DNA of 64,000 nucleotides from Acheta domesticus (lineage: Eukaryota; Arthropoda; Insecta; Orthoptera; Gryllidae), in contig JAHLJT010009436.1 in the NCBI GenBank assembly GCA_031308135.1, positions 138,089,803 to 138,153,802 of the forward strand, in the 5' to 3' direction. The position numbers and the translations under genes are program-made. A model generated the notes under the pieces. That model searched no databases and was not told where the DNA came from. It saw nothing but the letters and a program-made list of their open reading frames with translations. Below, piece after piece: positions 43,944 through 56,654 of this stretch (position 1 is the stretch's first letter; each line of letters opens with the position of its first letter).

Positions 43944-44210
43944 TCACGCTTCTTTAATATTCCCTTCGAATTCTTTTATTGTGTCGTTCGAGATGTTCTT
44001 ACATTTTTCATTACTCATATGTTTGTAAGTTTTACCAGGCTCAAGATCTTGCATTACAGTGTGCGTATCAACTTCACTGATATCTGATATCACTTTGCCT
44101 ATCTTTAAATTGACTTGTGCACGTTTGGCAAGACCAAATTTCATGCAGATGTCATTGCTGAAATCATTGACATTGGGAAAGAATTGCTTCGTTCTTACCA
44201 AACGCTTATA

Positions 44211-44256
<46 letters not shown>

Positions 44257-44351
44257 TTAAAGGATTTTTGGTCATTAATTCGAAATATTATTGCTTGGAA
44301 ACTTTCGTCCACAAATAATCTTATTGATCGTAAGTTATATCGGCGAAACAT
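43944..44351 (-). pseudogene. LINE reverse-transcriptase fragment with (AAT)n insertion
   Basis: The minus-strand reading after the triplet repeat, NVNDFSNDICMKFGLAKRAQVNLKIGKV, corresponds to the segment after the YADD box in the same LINE group as 43050-43500 (pattern FSND.GM.FGL.KCA...RGKV). The YADD box itself is absent; an in-frame (ATT)n repeat translates as poly-isoleucine just before it. Together with 43050-43500 it indicates one minus-strand LINE, interrupted. Confidence 0.5.
44212..44256. repeat. (ATT)n microsatellite
   Basis: About 15 ATT units; it creates isoleucine or tyrosine runs in overlapping frames. Confidence 0.98.
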
Positions 44352-44569
44352 TTTTGGAACTTTAACAGAAGTAGAGGTATTTTAATTTAGTAAAATAATA
44401 GTACTCAAAATATCATAAGTAGGAATAACTTTTAGTGGCTTTTGGAGTAAATTCCGTCTCAATTTACTAACTTCAAAAGACATTGCTAAAGATTCTGGAA
44501 ACCATAGACAGGAAATAATCTCCAGCACTGCTACTCTGCGGTTCGTAAATTCCGAAAAGTGCACAAAAC

Positions 44570-46850
44570 ATTATATCTTTATGACCCTCTTGAAGCTGGC
44601 AAAAAACAAAAGGTTGTCAATAAATGCAAGGTAAAGGTGGCCTGGTGATCCAAACATAAAATTCAGTGGGAAGAGATCATTGAAGAAATAAGTGTTTTCG
44701 GCGCGTGAAATCAGAGATTCAGAAATACATCAGACCTGTAGAAAAAGTGGACGCTCTCGTTCAAAAGAAATAGAAGTTCAAAAGACGTGGGGCGTATTTC
44801 CTTCAGATTCCTAAATGTGATGTCAATAATTTGCCAACAATTGAATTTCTTCTGTGTTCTGCTCGCCCACAATCATTTCTGCACACCCGAATTTATTGAA
44901 CCATTTTGCATTGAGTATTCAATGACACACAAATAATATATTTTTGTTCAAAAGAAATAGTTCATTCCAATTCAACGAAACATCACCAGAATAATGAGAC
45001 ATACCCAGATATCTCAATGGTATGATTAATTATAATGATATTGAATAGTGACTCAGTTCGAAGTATTGGTACCCGGGAGGGCGAAAATAAAGGAGTACGT
45101 ACTGCACTTACAAAGAGGAAATTGAGTAGCTATATTGGACGTCTCAGATGCGAATATTGAGATGTAAATAGTGTGACGTCCTGAAATAGAATTCCAGGAC
45201 AAAAGAATCAATAAATATGGGATATTGGAGATTCCTAGGACAATATAAACGTTGCTGTGATTTGGAACGTGAACATTTGTAGAAAATACATTTTTACTTT
45301 GAAAGCGTCATATAACGAAATACAAGGGATATAGGCAGCCAATGGTGACATTTTTGAAAGCACTACATATTTCAAACGTTTTTAGTCGTACTGTTAGTCG
45401 AACCCTTGTGTTGTCTTTACTTTTCCTGCACAAATTAATATCTCTTGAGTTTTCATTAAAGCCAAGACTGATTCCTTAGCTCTTAAATGCTCTCTGGAGC
45501 ATGTGGGAGCGTTTAGAATAGGCCTGGAGTCGATGGGGGTCAGCAGTGACCCGTTCAGCCCTTCACTGGAATGCGAGGCCGCGCGCCCATCAGCGCCCTG
45601 CTCAAAGCAGCAATACGACGCCGACATCCCGCGAACCAAATGAGTTTTCCGTTTCATGTCGCGACCTATTTTGTAGTCTCTTTCAACTAGAGGTTGTATA
45701 TTAATGAGAAAATATTTAGTATGTAAAACGAACGAAAACAGGAAAACTATTGAGAATAAAGAACGTTAAAAATAAATATTTTTTCGTATTAATTTTATTT
45801 TATTTAAATTCGTAAGAAAATAGTTGTAATGAGTTCCACATTTCAAAATGTCTATTTCTGTCGAATTCTCATTTTTTATTGTTAAGAATGCGAATACAAG
45901 GAGAGGTGAAAATGTGATATCTTCTGTCATCTCACCCTTATACACTTGAATAATAAGCAACAAAACATAGTTGTAAGTGGGACATTTGTGTCAGATCATT
46001 TTTAATTTAGTGTGTGTCATCGCTTTCAGATTATATTGATGTTTAAAAATTATTGGCCAAAAAGAAATCAAGAAGAGAAAGAGGTCAATGAAGAAATATT
46101 TTTAAAAAGGAAATAAAACGTGGTAAAATATTATTATGATTCTAAAATACTTATGAAATTAATATAGTGATAATTGTACCATTTTATTAAATACGTGTAC
46201 ATACTACAAAAGGATAATTCACTTTAAACTGCTATATCTATTCATAATTTTTACTTCTCCAGTCAGTTTGAAAACTCTGATGTCTTTAAAAAGGAATAAA
46301 ATTACTGACTTTTCTTCACATTGCTGGCTAAATATCACCTTTCAAATTATTTGCGGAATCAGAGTAAAACAGAATGGATATGGTTCCGAATTAATTCTTT
46401 TTATTAAGTCGGTTTATGGAAGTAATACAAAATGTATTAATACCAGTCACAGCAAGTTCATATATCGGAAAATGAATTTCCCAGGATTTTATTGTTACAT
46501 GCAGTCTCCAAAAATGATTATTTTGAGTGTTTTTATGTGTGTTAAGTGTGTTTTTATGATTGTACTGAACTATATTACCTCTGTTATAGTAGTACTAGAA
46601 CCGAAGTGAAATAAAATTCATACAAAGTTGGCTCAAAAGATTCTGTAGACAAAAAGCCGACCTGTTTGTAAATCACAAAAGATATTATAAAAGTTCAGAA
46701 GTTTTCAAAAGCTGTACATTGCCTCATACAACAAAATCTCTCATACGTATTAACTTTCGGAGAACGATGCAACGACAGAACTCTTCATTACGTGACTTCA
46801 ATTCGCAAAATATGTTTCTGCTCGAGAATTCCCGTGTATGGGTGGTCACT
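44570..46850. other. Noncoding stretch
   Basis: Nothing identifiable. A GC-richer patch at 45470-45640 has an 87-residue antisense frame without motifs; the 113-residue frame at 46268-46609 is AT-driven. Confidence 0.45.
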
Positions 46851-47110
46851 GAATGGGTGGAATATTGCGCGAGGAGACATCAAAGGCGACGAGTGTATCA
46901 ATCCTGGATGCTTTAACTCTCGGTTTCTGGATGATGCACGACGAGAGAGCTCATCAAAGGCCGAAATTTCGTTCTAACGCCATCGGTTTTTCCGGAACAA
47001 TTCGATAGCGATTCAATGCTGGTCCGCGTGTCAAGGGCGCGAAGTGTCATTTATGACCGCTACGACTCTTGATTATAATGTTTTCAGAATTCTGCGAATG
47101 TACGCGAGGC
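46850..47110. promoter_or_regulatory. Block with two TCF/Pangolin-like sites (candidate enhancer)
   Basis: ACATCAAAGGCG (46877-46888) and TCATCAAAGGCC (46951-46962) are two close matches, 74 bp apart, to the TCF core (A/T)TCAAAGG. A TTTATGAC site follows near 47050. The sequence looks nonrepetitive within the window. Functional role is speculative. Confidence 0.2.
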
Positions 47111-47474
47111 AAATTTAACTGCATTTATGTGTGACGAAAAACGCTTCGTCGTAATATCTGCACGAGATAATATTGTAAATACTAATCACGAAGAGATTCA
47201 GAGCCACCCGAACCATTTTATTGAACCTCGTGTTTTCATTTGATACAGTTCGTTAGGGAAAATAAAACAAACCTTTTCAACAAAAACCTGGTTTGCACAA
47301 AATGCATTGGAAATTGCGTTTGGCAGATTCAACGATGTTTTGTTAATCGCGTAGAACAATTCTGGGGCTTCTACACCAGCTTGGATACGCAAAGCGAAGT
47401 TTCAACTGTGTTTTGAAGTCCAAGACGTCATTCCTTTCGCGGGTAGTTATACGGTTTACAGAATCTATGCCTCA

Positions 47475-47985
47475 GTTTGAAAGATTAGTTAATTAATGTT
47501 TCCGGGTACACCAACTGCTATGGTCATTAGTCCCGTTAGTGTAGTGGATGTTTTCTCCCAGATGTGGCAGTGTTCCTCATTGCTGGATGGTGAGATTCAG
47601 ACTAAAGGTCGGTTTGTGGGATTTCCTCCTCCAAGTATCTCCTCCAGCGACTCACCGCCTCAGCCGGGAGCTCAGTGTAATGCATGCAATAGTAAGTGCG
47701 TGTGTACGTTAGGGGAGAGGATGGAATTAGGAAGAGGAAAGAAAGATCTCGCGTGGCGAATGGCCCATTAGTTAGGGTACTGATATTTGCCTGACATTGA
47801 TCGGAGAAACCGATTGGAGCAGTCGGCCACTTGAATTCTCCTTCAGATCGCGACCCAATTCGAGCTAGCTATCTAACTAGTGTCGATAATCCGACATCAT
47901 TAGGACTACAACCCTAGGACCTCCTGGTCAGACTCGCTGCAGAGATAGCAGCAATGCTCGCCCTGAACTACATTCAGCCGGTACG
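47475..47985 (-). mobile_element. tRNA-derived SINE (family S), copy 2, minus
   Basis: Read on the minus strand it has the same order of landmarks as the 48.8-kb copy: a decayed tRNA-like head near 47905-47960 (GACCAGGAGGTCCTAGGGTTG), the GATCTTTCTTTCCTC block, and TGGTGTACCCGGAAACA at the 3' end. Confidence 0.7.
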
Positions 47986-48329
47986 TTGGCTCCGGGTAGT
48001 GGCTTTCCCCGTCTTTCCACAAGAAAGATAATTATTTGTTTCATATTCGTTTTGCGAATAATGGCTAGGCAAGGGAATAATTATAGAAGAGAATTGTTAA
48101 TTCAGCCACATACAACCAGCTATTAAGAATAATGACTGATTAAAGTGATAAAATAACTTTTAACTGGCTGATATGGTAATTATACATACTGAAATGCGAT
48201 AATACATAATTGCTGAATTACATACCACGGATGTAACAGATATGACTGAACGATTGTAACAGAAAAAAAGAGAGGAGATGGAACAGTAATAAAATAGCAA
48301 TACGTTCCTCGTAGAAGACGTTTGGAACT

Positions 48330-48650
48330 GAATCAATTTGACGTGCTCTCCAACTTCCCCGGCCGCGATCGCCGCGCCGCGCCGCGCCGCACGCTCCATC
48401 GGTTCCAATGTCAAAGGAGAGCTTCACTGGGACGCGGAGAGCCGCAGCGGTTGTCCGCGGACGGTTTGCGCCAGCCGCGGAGGCGGCAAACAGACCGGGC
48501 GCAGTCGCTGCGCGGTCGCGCCGCTACGCCGCTAGCGAGAACCGAATCCACCGGCGCATGCGACTAAAGCTTCAGCGGATTTCATTGTGGCTGGCGCTGC
48601 AATCGGTGAGGCTGGCGCGTGGAGGTGTTGGGGGAGGGTGGCAGTGATGA
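48330..48650. other. CpG island
   Basis: Very CpG-dense (GCCGCGCCGCGCCGCGCC). Long overlapping frames on three reading frames are compositional. It could mark a promoter or first exon; a GGTGAG donor-like site lies near 48605. No product recognised. Confidence 0.35.
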
Positions 48651-48784
48651 TTACGGGAGAGCGAGGATAGTAGGGTCGATGGGACAGAGGTGAATAGGGC
48701 GGGGACGATGTGGGCGTCAAATGTATCGACTTGAGGGAAAGAGGGGGGGGGAAGAAGGAGTGACGTAGGAGAAAATAGGAAGAG

Positions 48785-49290
48785 GTGCCTTAGGGCATCA
48801 ACTGATCACTGCAGAGTCTCTAATCGGGAGACCCCAGGTTCGAGTCCCGACGGTGGATGGATTTTCGACAGTAGCTACATAACTAGGTCGAATTCAGTCC
48901 CTGTTTGGAGGAGAATTCTCTGCTATGGTCTGATCGGCAGTTTTCCGTGGTTTCTCCGATGAACACCAGGCGAATGCCGGAGCAGTACCCAAACAAACGG
49001 GCCACGGACCGCACGCGATCTTTCCTTCCTCTTCCTTACTCTCACCCCTTACTTACACTTACACGCACTACACTAACACTTATCTCAGGAGACCGGCCGG
49101 AAGCTTGGAGCTTGTCCCGACTGGGGCGGTGCCATGCTTTTGGGAGGTACCTAATCGGAGGAAAACCCCGTTAGCTGACGGAACGTCAGCGTCGGATCTC
49201 ACCCTCAGCGGGTGGCGATCATCGCCACCTCTAGAGGAAAACACATTCACTACACTTACGGATTAAGTTCACGCGCCCGGAATCATCAAT
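48785..49290 (+). mobile_element. tRNA-derived SINE (family S), copy 3, plus, most complete
   Basis: The head has GGGCATCAACTGATCACTGCAG, then a B-box AGGTTCGAGTCCCGACGGTGG (48837-48857). The body includes the GATCGGCAGTTTTCCGTGG, GCACGCGATCTTTCCTTCC and GGAGACCGGCCGGAAGC landmarks and a GTCAGCGTCGGATCTC segment. It ends ACATTCACTACACTTACGG with an AATCA-rich tail. At about 500 bp it is long for a SINE. It would be transcribed by RNA polymerase III from the internal boxes. Confidence 0.8.
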
Positions 49291-51880
49291 CAATAAATCA
49301 ATTAATGAAGGAGCAAGCGGGGGCAACTGAGTTCAGCTCTGAAGTCTATTGATATTTTCCACTCTTGATGAATTCTGAGAACGAGAAAACATGCCTAGAT
49401 TAAAACCTCTGTTTACCTTCAACAAGTGTAGCAAATAATATAGTTCCAGAACAAATTTTAATCTGTGGTATTTGAGTGACTGCGAGTCCGTTCGACCATG
49501 CGTTCAGTCAGTCACGGTTAGTTTTATCAGGGTTAGACCGCTTCCTGTCCACCAGTAGATACATATGAGGTGTCGTTCGACGCGTCTTGGTCGTCTGGTG
49601 GGAAACTGATAATTTGTTTTCGGATCTGGCTAGAAGATACTAAAACAAATCCAAAACCGTGTTTTTGCGAATTTCAGCGCTGCGATCTAAGTGGATATAT
49701 TGGGAATTAAGCCAACGGAACCTAAATAGATCTATGTAGGTGGCTTTGATTAACCAAAGTACCCGGAGGTAAGTTCATTTCACGGCACCATAATTTTCCT
49801 TCATGACGATGGAAACACTGATTGTTGCCATCTCTAGAGGCAACATGTGAGTCGTGCTGCAGAACAGTCAATTAGTGATGCCGCTTTGAATTTATTCATA
49901 CGAAGTGTAGTGTATCATCCTTATTACTACATTTTAAATCATAAATTTGCAAAAATCTAAGAACTAATCTAAATCTAAATTTGAAGAACTTCAAGTGAAT
50001 ACGGAGAAAATGAAAATTGTGAATAATATTCGAGAATGAAAGCACATTTACGTTCTCACGTTTGACTTTTCACATTTACGTTCTTAAGATCGCAAACACC
50101 GATTTTCAAATGAATGTACCCAACGACTTATGCTTATTAAACTTAACTAATATCTTATTCACATAAACATACAAAACAGTCGCCTTTTAATGTTTATGTA
50201 GATTAGCGTACAAAACGATTAAAAGAGCAATTGCAGAAGTAGACGTGAACACAAACTAGACTGAGTTTGTGTAGTTTTAAAATATTCAAAAATTAGAGGA
50301 CAAAAATATGGAAATATGGAGGAGCAACAAATGTAGTTGTAGAAGGTTTGGCGACAGAATTTTCTAATTGGGAATGCTATTGTATTAGGATTAGAGAATA
50401 ACGCTGAAGTACAGCTTAAAGGTGATATGTTATGTGCATTTGTGTGCATATTATAAAAAAAACGTACAAAATGTAGCTGTACTAAATTCTATTCGCAAAA
50501 TCCATACCCGCAAGTATTTTTACGGCGGTAACAATTTCAAAATTTCAATATTATCAGTTCATGGAGATATGATACAGAGCCATTGGGTGTTGGGAATATT
50601 GAAACGGGAGTATAACATTATCAGCTAAGGAGTATTACGATTCTTTGGTATGTCTAATGTCAGGTACTATAAGAACTTATTTGAAAAAAGCTGTATACGA
50701 CATTCAGACATTTTCAACACATGAAACTACTTTTAAAATAGTTTACAGCGTTGTAAACGCCACATTACTCTCGTAGTAGGATATATGGGAATGTTAAAAT
50801 ACTTACGTATGATTTCAGACCTTCAAATCAATGTATTTTGCCTCTTCTAATTTCAGACTTATTCCCTAACCCCTGGTTTTTGATCTCAAAATGCTAGTAT
50901 GAATATTTTTCACCTCTCCCTTCTCTTTTGAAAATAGTTTTTCCACAGTACGCTTATAGCATACAGCGGAATGTGCGATTTCGATCGGAAAGCTTATCTC
51001 CTAGTAATTGTTTGCTCTGTGATAAACGGTCAGATGAAGAATGTAATTGCTTTCACCCACACGGCAAATCGTCAGCTTAGGCAAGAAATAGAGGTGAAAC
51101 GACGATATTTTGCTGTTGGATGGTTATTTTACGAACTCTTTGATATATGTAAAATACTAGTGCATATCCAAATATACTTGTAGCTTTGCGAACGAGAATA
51201 TATAAAAATGTTTACATCTGAGCCGAGAATGAATAGGGCTTTGCATTATCACTGAATTCAAATCCTCCGACAGTGAGTTTTGTGTCCATTTAATTTTGAT
51301 GTGAAGTTTATTTTTGATAAAATTAATTGAAATGTGTTTTGTGAAATTTGAAGAAACATTTTGTAGACAGCCAAGCATGAAAGCATAATTTGGAAGAAAT
51401 AATTAAAATGTAACTTTAGAACTGCAGTTAATATCCTCCAGCAAAATTATATTTTTAACGAATCTAGATTTTACGAGATGACATGAAAATGAGAATGGCA
51501 GTATGATAATTTCTGATTTGTTTTATTTATTTTATTTTTTGAGCATCAACTACTAAGATTATTAGCGACAGACACATTAACAATATATACAACAATTTTC
51601 AATAATTCAATATTCAATATTCAATATTTTTTCTTAAATTTCATTGTACAAATTAATGCCCTTCAAAAAATTAAGAAATTGACTGCATTGTTCTTTGTCG
51701 TTTAGCACTATTTTCGTATCATTATTGACCCCTGAGTATTGTTTGTTGCAGTGACAAAAATTATTGTACATTTTCGAAGAAATTATTGAATGCAAAAGCA
51801 TTCCATGTCCTGAGCGTGATAAATATTTAACATTTAGGAGAATACATCCATTGATCGAATTAAATGCACAGTGAATTTAC
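49291..51880. other. Noncoding stretch
   Basis: AT-rich; no gene or recognised repeat. Short frames lack motifs. Confidence 0.5.
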
Positions 51881-52309
51881 TAGTCATAACTCAATGTAAA
51901 TTTCTGGGAAGCGAAAGAGTACTGAAGCAAGGATAAAATGAACTGCAATAGTTGAAACAGTGGAATATTTTCCGTAAAAACTTCGATGAAAAACGAGTTC
52001 GAGTTTTCTCAAGCTGCAACTCACAAGGGGTTTAGGAAATTGAAGACATCTCGCGTGGTTCATCATCACACACACATGCATTCATACATACAAATACATG
52101 TACACACACACACACGCACACATATGCAAGTTCCATCAATAAGCAATAGCGTTATTTATAATTACAAAATCTTTTCTGTTACACTCGAAGCGTGATATAG
52201 TAGTTTCTGTTCTCATTTATCTCACATGTAACCATGAAATCGTTTTCCAACAAAATCGTCAATATAAAGCATTGTAGCCCATTGATTAACTTTCCTCAAG
52301 CCCTAACAC

Positions 52310-52425
52310 TATTCGACCTTCTTCAGAGAGAAACGCATTTCGTTGTGAGGAAGGTCGTCGCATGACGGTTGAAACTTCAGCATCTGTGCCTAGGTCGCGA
52401 CTTCTCCAGGACAGCCAAATAAAAT
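52310..52425 (+). repeat. Short dispersed repeat C, copy 2
   Basis: Matches 40236-40350 in order over its 3' half. The 5' half contains a small hairpin, CGACCTTCTTCAGAG...GAGGAAGGTCG. Confidence 0.5.
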
Positions 52426-52454
52426 GACAATGTTTAACCTTCAATTAAAATTAA

Positions 52455-52499
52455 ACACACACACACGCACACGCACACGCACACGCACGCGCACGCGCA

Positions 52500-52578
<79 letters not shown>
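52455..52578. repeat. Compound (AC)n/(GCAC)n/(AT)n microsatellite
   Basis: AC units with interspersed CGCACG blocks, two long AC runs and a terminal AT run; 124 bp in all. Confidence 0.97.
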
Positions 52579-52579
52579 G

Positions 52580-53590
52580 TATATAGATGAGGGGGTAGAG
52601 ACCAAGGATGTTTGTCACTTATCTAGTCACCGTACAGGAATAAACGGCATATTTTACAGTAGTGTGCTAAACATTATTGAACTCAAAATTCCTTTACTTA
52701 AGGCTGGTGTAATGTTGATGGAATTCACGATTGTTAGTGTTAATAATGTTGATGAGTTTATGGCTTAAAACATAAAACATTTTGTGAATACTTCGGTTAT
52801 ATTAATACGATCTTATGCTATATATTACAAATGTAAGAAATCGAGATTTATTTTCAATGGTGTTGAGTTGATACTGATCTTACACGATCCTACTGTAAAT
52901 GAAGAATGACCCAATGGATTTTCAAATAAATTTCACAAGATATAATTGTAACGCATTTTAAGTCACGAGAAATATCCAAAGAAAAACTAAGAGATCAATT
53001 TAAGTAGGTATGAAGGTGAATTGGATTAATTAATAATCATTTTAAGTAATTTACTTCTCTACGTGTTTGGCCTGTTGGTACACCAGATCGGAGAGAACCT
53101 CTTGTATCGTAACGAGCTGAAATTACGTCACCCATTAGCCGAGGTCGCATCCTTAGTTGCAGAGACAATCACATTGTTCTTCTGCATAATGCGGGCCATG
53201 CTAGAGTGGAAGTGATAGAGGAGTCGAGTCAGGTAGGGATGGGGGCTCTCCACAATCCTTGACGGTGCATTCAAAGCGCCAGAATACGCCATTCCCCAGA
53301 CTTCGCATTCAAACTGAGAAGGACATCCTGGAAAACTGAAAGGACTACAGGGCAAAAAACCTATACATTTGATCATTGGATTGCGAGGAAAGCAATTTAA
53401 ACCATTCAGCCAATAGCACGCGAGTTGTAGCGAATAGATTGGATATCTCGTGCCATCCTCCTGAAGATAAATTGTTAAAAAATATTCCACATTGGAGAAC
53501 TAATGAGAGATTGGGTTGCTTGAAGTATTCTCTCTCCAATCACAGCCCTAACCCCCATAATAACTTCTTTCCATACCTGTACAGCTGGCG
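52580..53590. other. Unassigned noncoding stretch
   Basis: Nothing identifiable. A 120-residue antisense frame (53128-53490) has no recognised motif. A stretch near 53590-53650 read on the minus strand (AATTCGAATCGTGGCTGGG) has a B-box-like look and might be another SINE head. Confidence 0.35.
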
Positions 53591-53649
53591 TCGAACATTC
53601 ACCCAGCCACGATTCGAATTTGGATCCTCACTGCCTTTACTATACATCC

Positions 53650-54060
53650 GGCCACGGCACTGCCGTTGGTTGAGTTCACTGCGAATTTCGACATTCGCTT
53701 CTTGCGACGCCCGCGCGTGCGGCCGCGTCAAAGCCCTTCCGCGGCAGGCGCGAAGCAGCGGATTAACCGGATGGAAGCCTCGTAGAATAATTACCATGGC
53801 GGCGCTGCGTATCACAGCTCCACTAGGGACCTGAAACAGATTCCCTCTGTCCGTCCCACAGCCACTTCCGTTATGAAGAGAACTACAGACACTGCCGCCT
53901 CTCGCGGTCAGTTTGCCTTTGCCTGAGTTTGCGACGTCATAAGTGCAGGGTGGGCGTTTGCTAGGACGAGTGAGCGACAGAGTGCCGAGAGGCACTCGGC
54001 GACGGCGGGGGGTGGGGGCGGGGACGGCGTAAGTGGCATTTCCACGCTTAAAACATTCAC
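53650..54060. other. GC-rich block
   Basis: CpG-rich with a small hairpin (GTGCCGAGAGGCACTCGGC near 53972) and a GGGGTGGGGGCGGGG run. A 151-residue antisense frame is compositional. No product recognised. Confidence 0.35.
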
Positions 54061-54154
54061 GGCAGGTTGATGCAAACGATTAAGGTTCAGACTAATGATG
54101 GATCATGATGACTAAGCTAATGATAACTGTTTAATTGATTCATTAACTGATAAG

Positions 54155-54700
54155 TGTTTCCGAGGGCGCCAACTGATTAGATCATTACTCCCGTAAAAAA
54201 ATGCTGATTTTTATTGCGAGAGATAACGGTGACCTTCTCCCATTGGATGGCGAGAACCGGCGCCGACCTTCACGTCGGCTTGCGGGATTTCCCCCCCACC
54301 GAGATACCTCCCACCAGCGGGGCACCACTTCAGCCGGGACGAGCTCTAAGCTCCCGACTGTACTTCCGATATACGTAATGGTATAGTTCAACAGTAAGAA
54401 TGTTTAGGTAAGGGGCGAAGATAGAATAAGGACGAGGAAGGAAAGATCGCGCTCGTTGCGTGGCCCGTTTGGTAGGGTAGTGCTCCAGCACTCGCCTAAT
54501 GTTGTTCGGAGAAACCACGGAAAATTACAGATCAGAGCAACCTGCCGCTAGAATCTTCTTCTAGGCAGAGGCTGAATTCGATCTAGCTCCGTAGCTAGAG
54601 ACGAAAATCCTCCCACCGTGGGGACTCGAACTCTAGACCTCCTGGTCAGAGGCACTGCTGTAACATCAACTGATGATGCAGACCACCAAGGCTGACAGCT
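54155..54700 (-). mobile_element. tRNA-derived SINE (family S), copy 4, minus
   Basis: Read on the minus strand: head CATCAGTTGATGTTACAGCAG, then GAGTTCGAGTCCCCACGGTGG (B-box), the GATCTTTCCTTCCTCGTCC block, GAGCTTAGAGCTCGTCCCG and GGCGCCCTCGGAAACA. Head and body match the 48.8-kb copy in order. Confidence 0.8.
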
Positions 54701-54879
54701 GTTTAATAATTTATGGGAATACTCCTTTGGAATGCGATCATGAACAATTGTTTTGAATAAACGGAGTAAGAAGACGAAACAAATATTGAATGCTTGCGAG
54801 GCGTGGTTCTCAAGTCCATCCCCACAGATCCGCTAGTGTTGTGTAATCTGTTTACCTAGCAAGAACAATATACATTGTC

Positions 54880-55095
54880 TCGGGCCGCCCCTGGTTGCTC
54901 GGGAGAGGGCTGATGGAGAGGGCGGCTAGGATATGCGGCAAACCCTTTGAGAAGGATGGACGCGTCTCGAGTCGCAGCCGGCACAGAGGCAAAGGCAGCC
55001 ACGGCGGGGGGCCGCAGCGAGGGGACGGAGAGGATGTTTGCTCCGAGGGTTACACACTTTGCTTTAGCGACGCGCAGTGGGCCACATGAAATCCA
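54880..55095. other. GC-rich block
   Basis: A 64-residue plus-strand frame lies here (54895-55089) without recognised motifs. Composition differs sharply from flanks; identity unknown. Confidence 0.3.
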
Positions 55096-55149
55096 AAGTG
55101 CAGTCTAAACTCGACATTCAGTCGAACAGTTAAACAATAAAAGAGTAAA

Positions 55150-55550
55150 TACGAAGTGCGTTCAATAATTAACGATAAAAATTTGTTTAGAGAATAAACG
55201 GTTTACTGGATGACAATGAAACTTAGACAGCGTTTAAACACCGTCTCTACAACACTCAGGCGCTTGTTCCATTGTTCTGTCAGATTTCTTATTCCTGAAG
55301 TAAATAAGTCTTTACATTACTGTTTGAACCATTTGTTTATCGATTCTTTTACCGCTTCGATGACGTCGATGGCGCATAAAAATAGAGGGCTGAACATATA
55401 AGAATTGCACGGGACGAGGTCTGGACTGTAAAGAGAATGTGACGGATTCCTTCCAACCCAACTTCCCGAGCTTTCCCCCCATTCTCTGAGCGTTACGGGG
55501 GTCGCGCATTGTCATATAGGAAAATCACTTCCCTAATATTACACAAAATA
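55150..55550 (-). pseudogene. mariner transposase C-terminal relic
   Basis: The minus-strand reading shows VIFLYDNARPP (the second catalytic Asp box, normally HDNARPH). After frameshifts come HSLYSPDLVPCNSYMFSPLF (the YSPDL box with the third Asp region) and DVIEAVKESINKWFKQ, then DLFTSGIRNLTEQWNKRL. This is the C-terminal half of a mariner transposase. A GTGCGTTCAATAATTAACG sequence near 55156 looks like the terminal inverted repeat. The N-terminal half is not seen upstream. Confidence 0.7.
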
Positions 55551-56650
55551 GCAATTTGGGAAATTTCACGAATATCATCATTATTGCAAGTTTTCAGAAA
55601 GATAGTCCAAACTTCAACTGGGTTTCTCAATTCCTATTCAGAATTCAGTGTCAATTGTTTTGCCCCAGAATTAAACTGCCCACACTCACTTGTAGACGTT
55701 ACTGCAGTTTTAACAGATTTCATCCCATTGTTTCAATATTCTTCAGTAAGTTTCTGCCGCATTCACACCTTCTGATTGTAAAAACCTTATCACTGAAACC
55801 TTATCACTGGCGTCTATGTTTCAAGCAGAGTTGAAAGTTTAAAATAAAAAGAAACTAATGTTGGCATCCATTATGATCTAGAAAATTGTCTTCAAGGTTC
55901 CCGACTTGACCCTCAAAATTTCATTGACATTGAACTAATTGTTTTCTCTCCGCGTACATTTGTCTCGCTAATTATTGACTGTCCCTGTAGCAATAAAAAC
56001 ATAAGGAAAATTTTGTTCATTTTAGTATGTTTTTGTTAAAATTACATTTTTATTTTCGTACTGAGTCGTAACAAAAAGGTACGTGTAGCAAAATTTTGCT
56101 TTCTACTCACTACCGCTTTACACATAAAAATGGTACGTAACGAATGAATACAAAGTGCAAATTACGAAATTATGCCACAATATTTTTTTTGTGTTCCCTT
56201 TTATGGTCTACTACTCCCACATGAAAAAATTATCACTTGGTGTGCAATTTGTGTCCAGTGTGTATCGCGGGGTCAAGCTTCCACTGGCCTGCTGACTCGT
56301 CACGACTGGCGAAAACGGAGCTCACTCCAGGAACTGCAAGGGTGACGCTTGCAACAAGGTCTTGTTGTCAACGATCTCACCAAATAAACATGACCTTCAA
56401 CCTATTTGAATGAAGACCAATTGCTTGAGAAGATGTTTGTTAAAGAGGTTCACTCTGCACTTACGTATCTTGGTGATCGAGAGAATTTTTTCTAAATTGA
56501 ACATTTCTACACATTTGGCTGAAGGTTATTTCTATTGCAGATCAATACCGAAATATAATTTTTCAGACAGGACTTATTATCACAATTTATTGTTCGTTTA
56601 ATATTTCAGTAAGACATTAACAAAATTATTCATTGCTCAAACTATGAATT
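55551..56650. other. Noncoding stretch
   Basis: AT-rich; nothing identifiable. Confidence 0.5.
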
Positions 56651-56654
56651 TATG

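Noticed and set aside
44115..44351. Poly-tyrosine and poly-isoleucine proteins
   Set aside because: Translation of an (ATT)n microsatellite.
52424..52768. 114-codon frame through the AC/AT microsatellite
   Set aside because: Mostly Thr-His/Thr-Arg repeats from the microsatellite.
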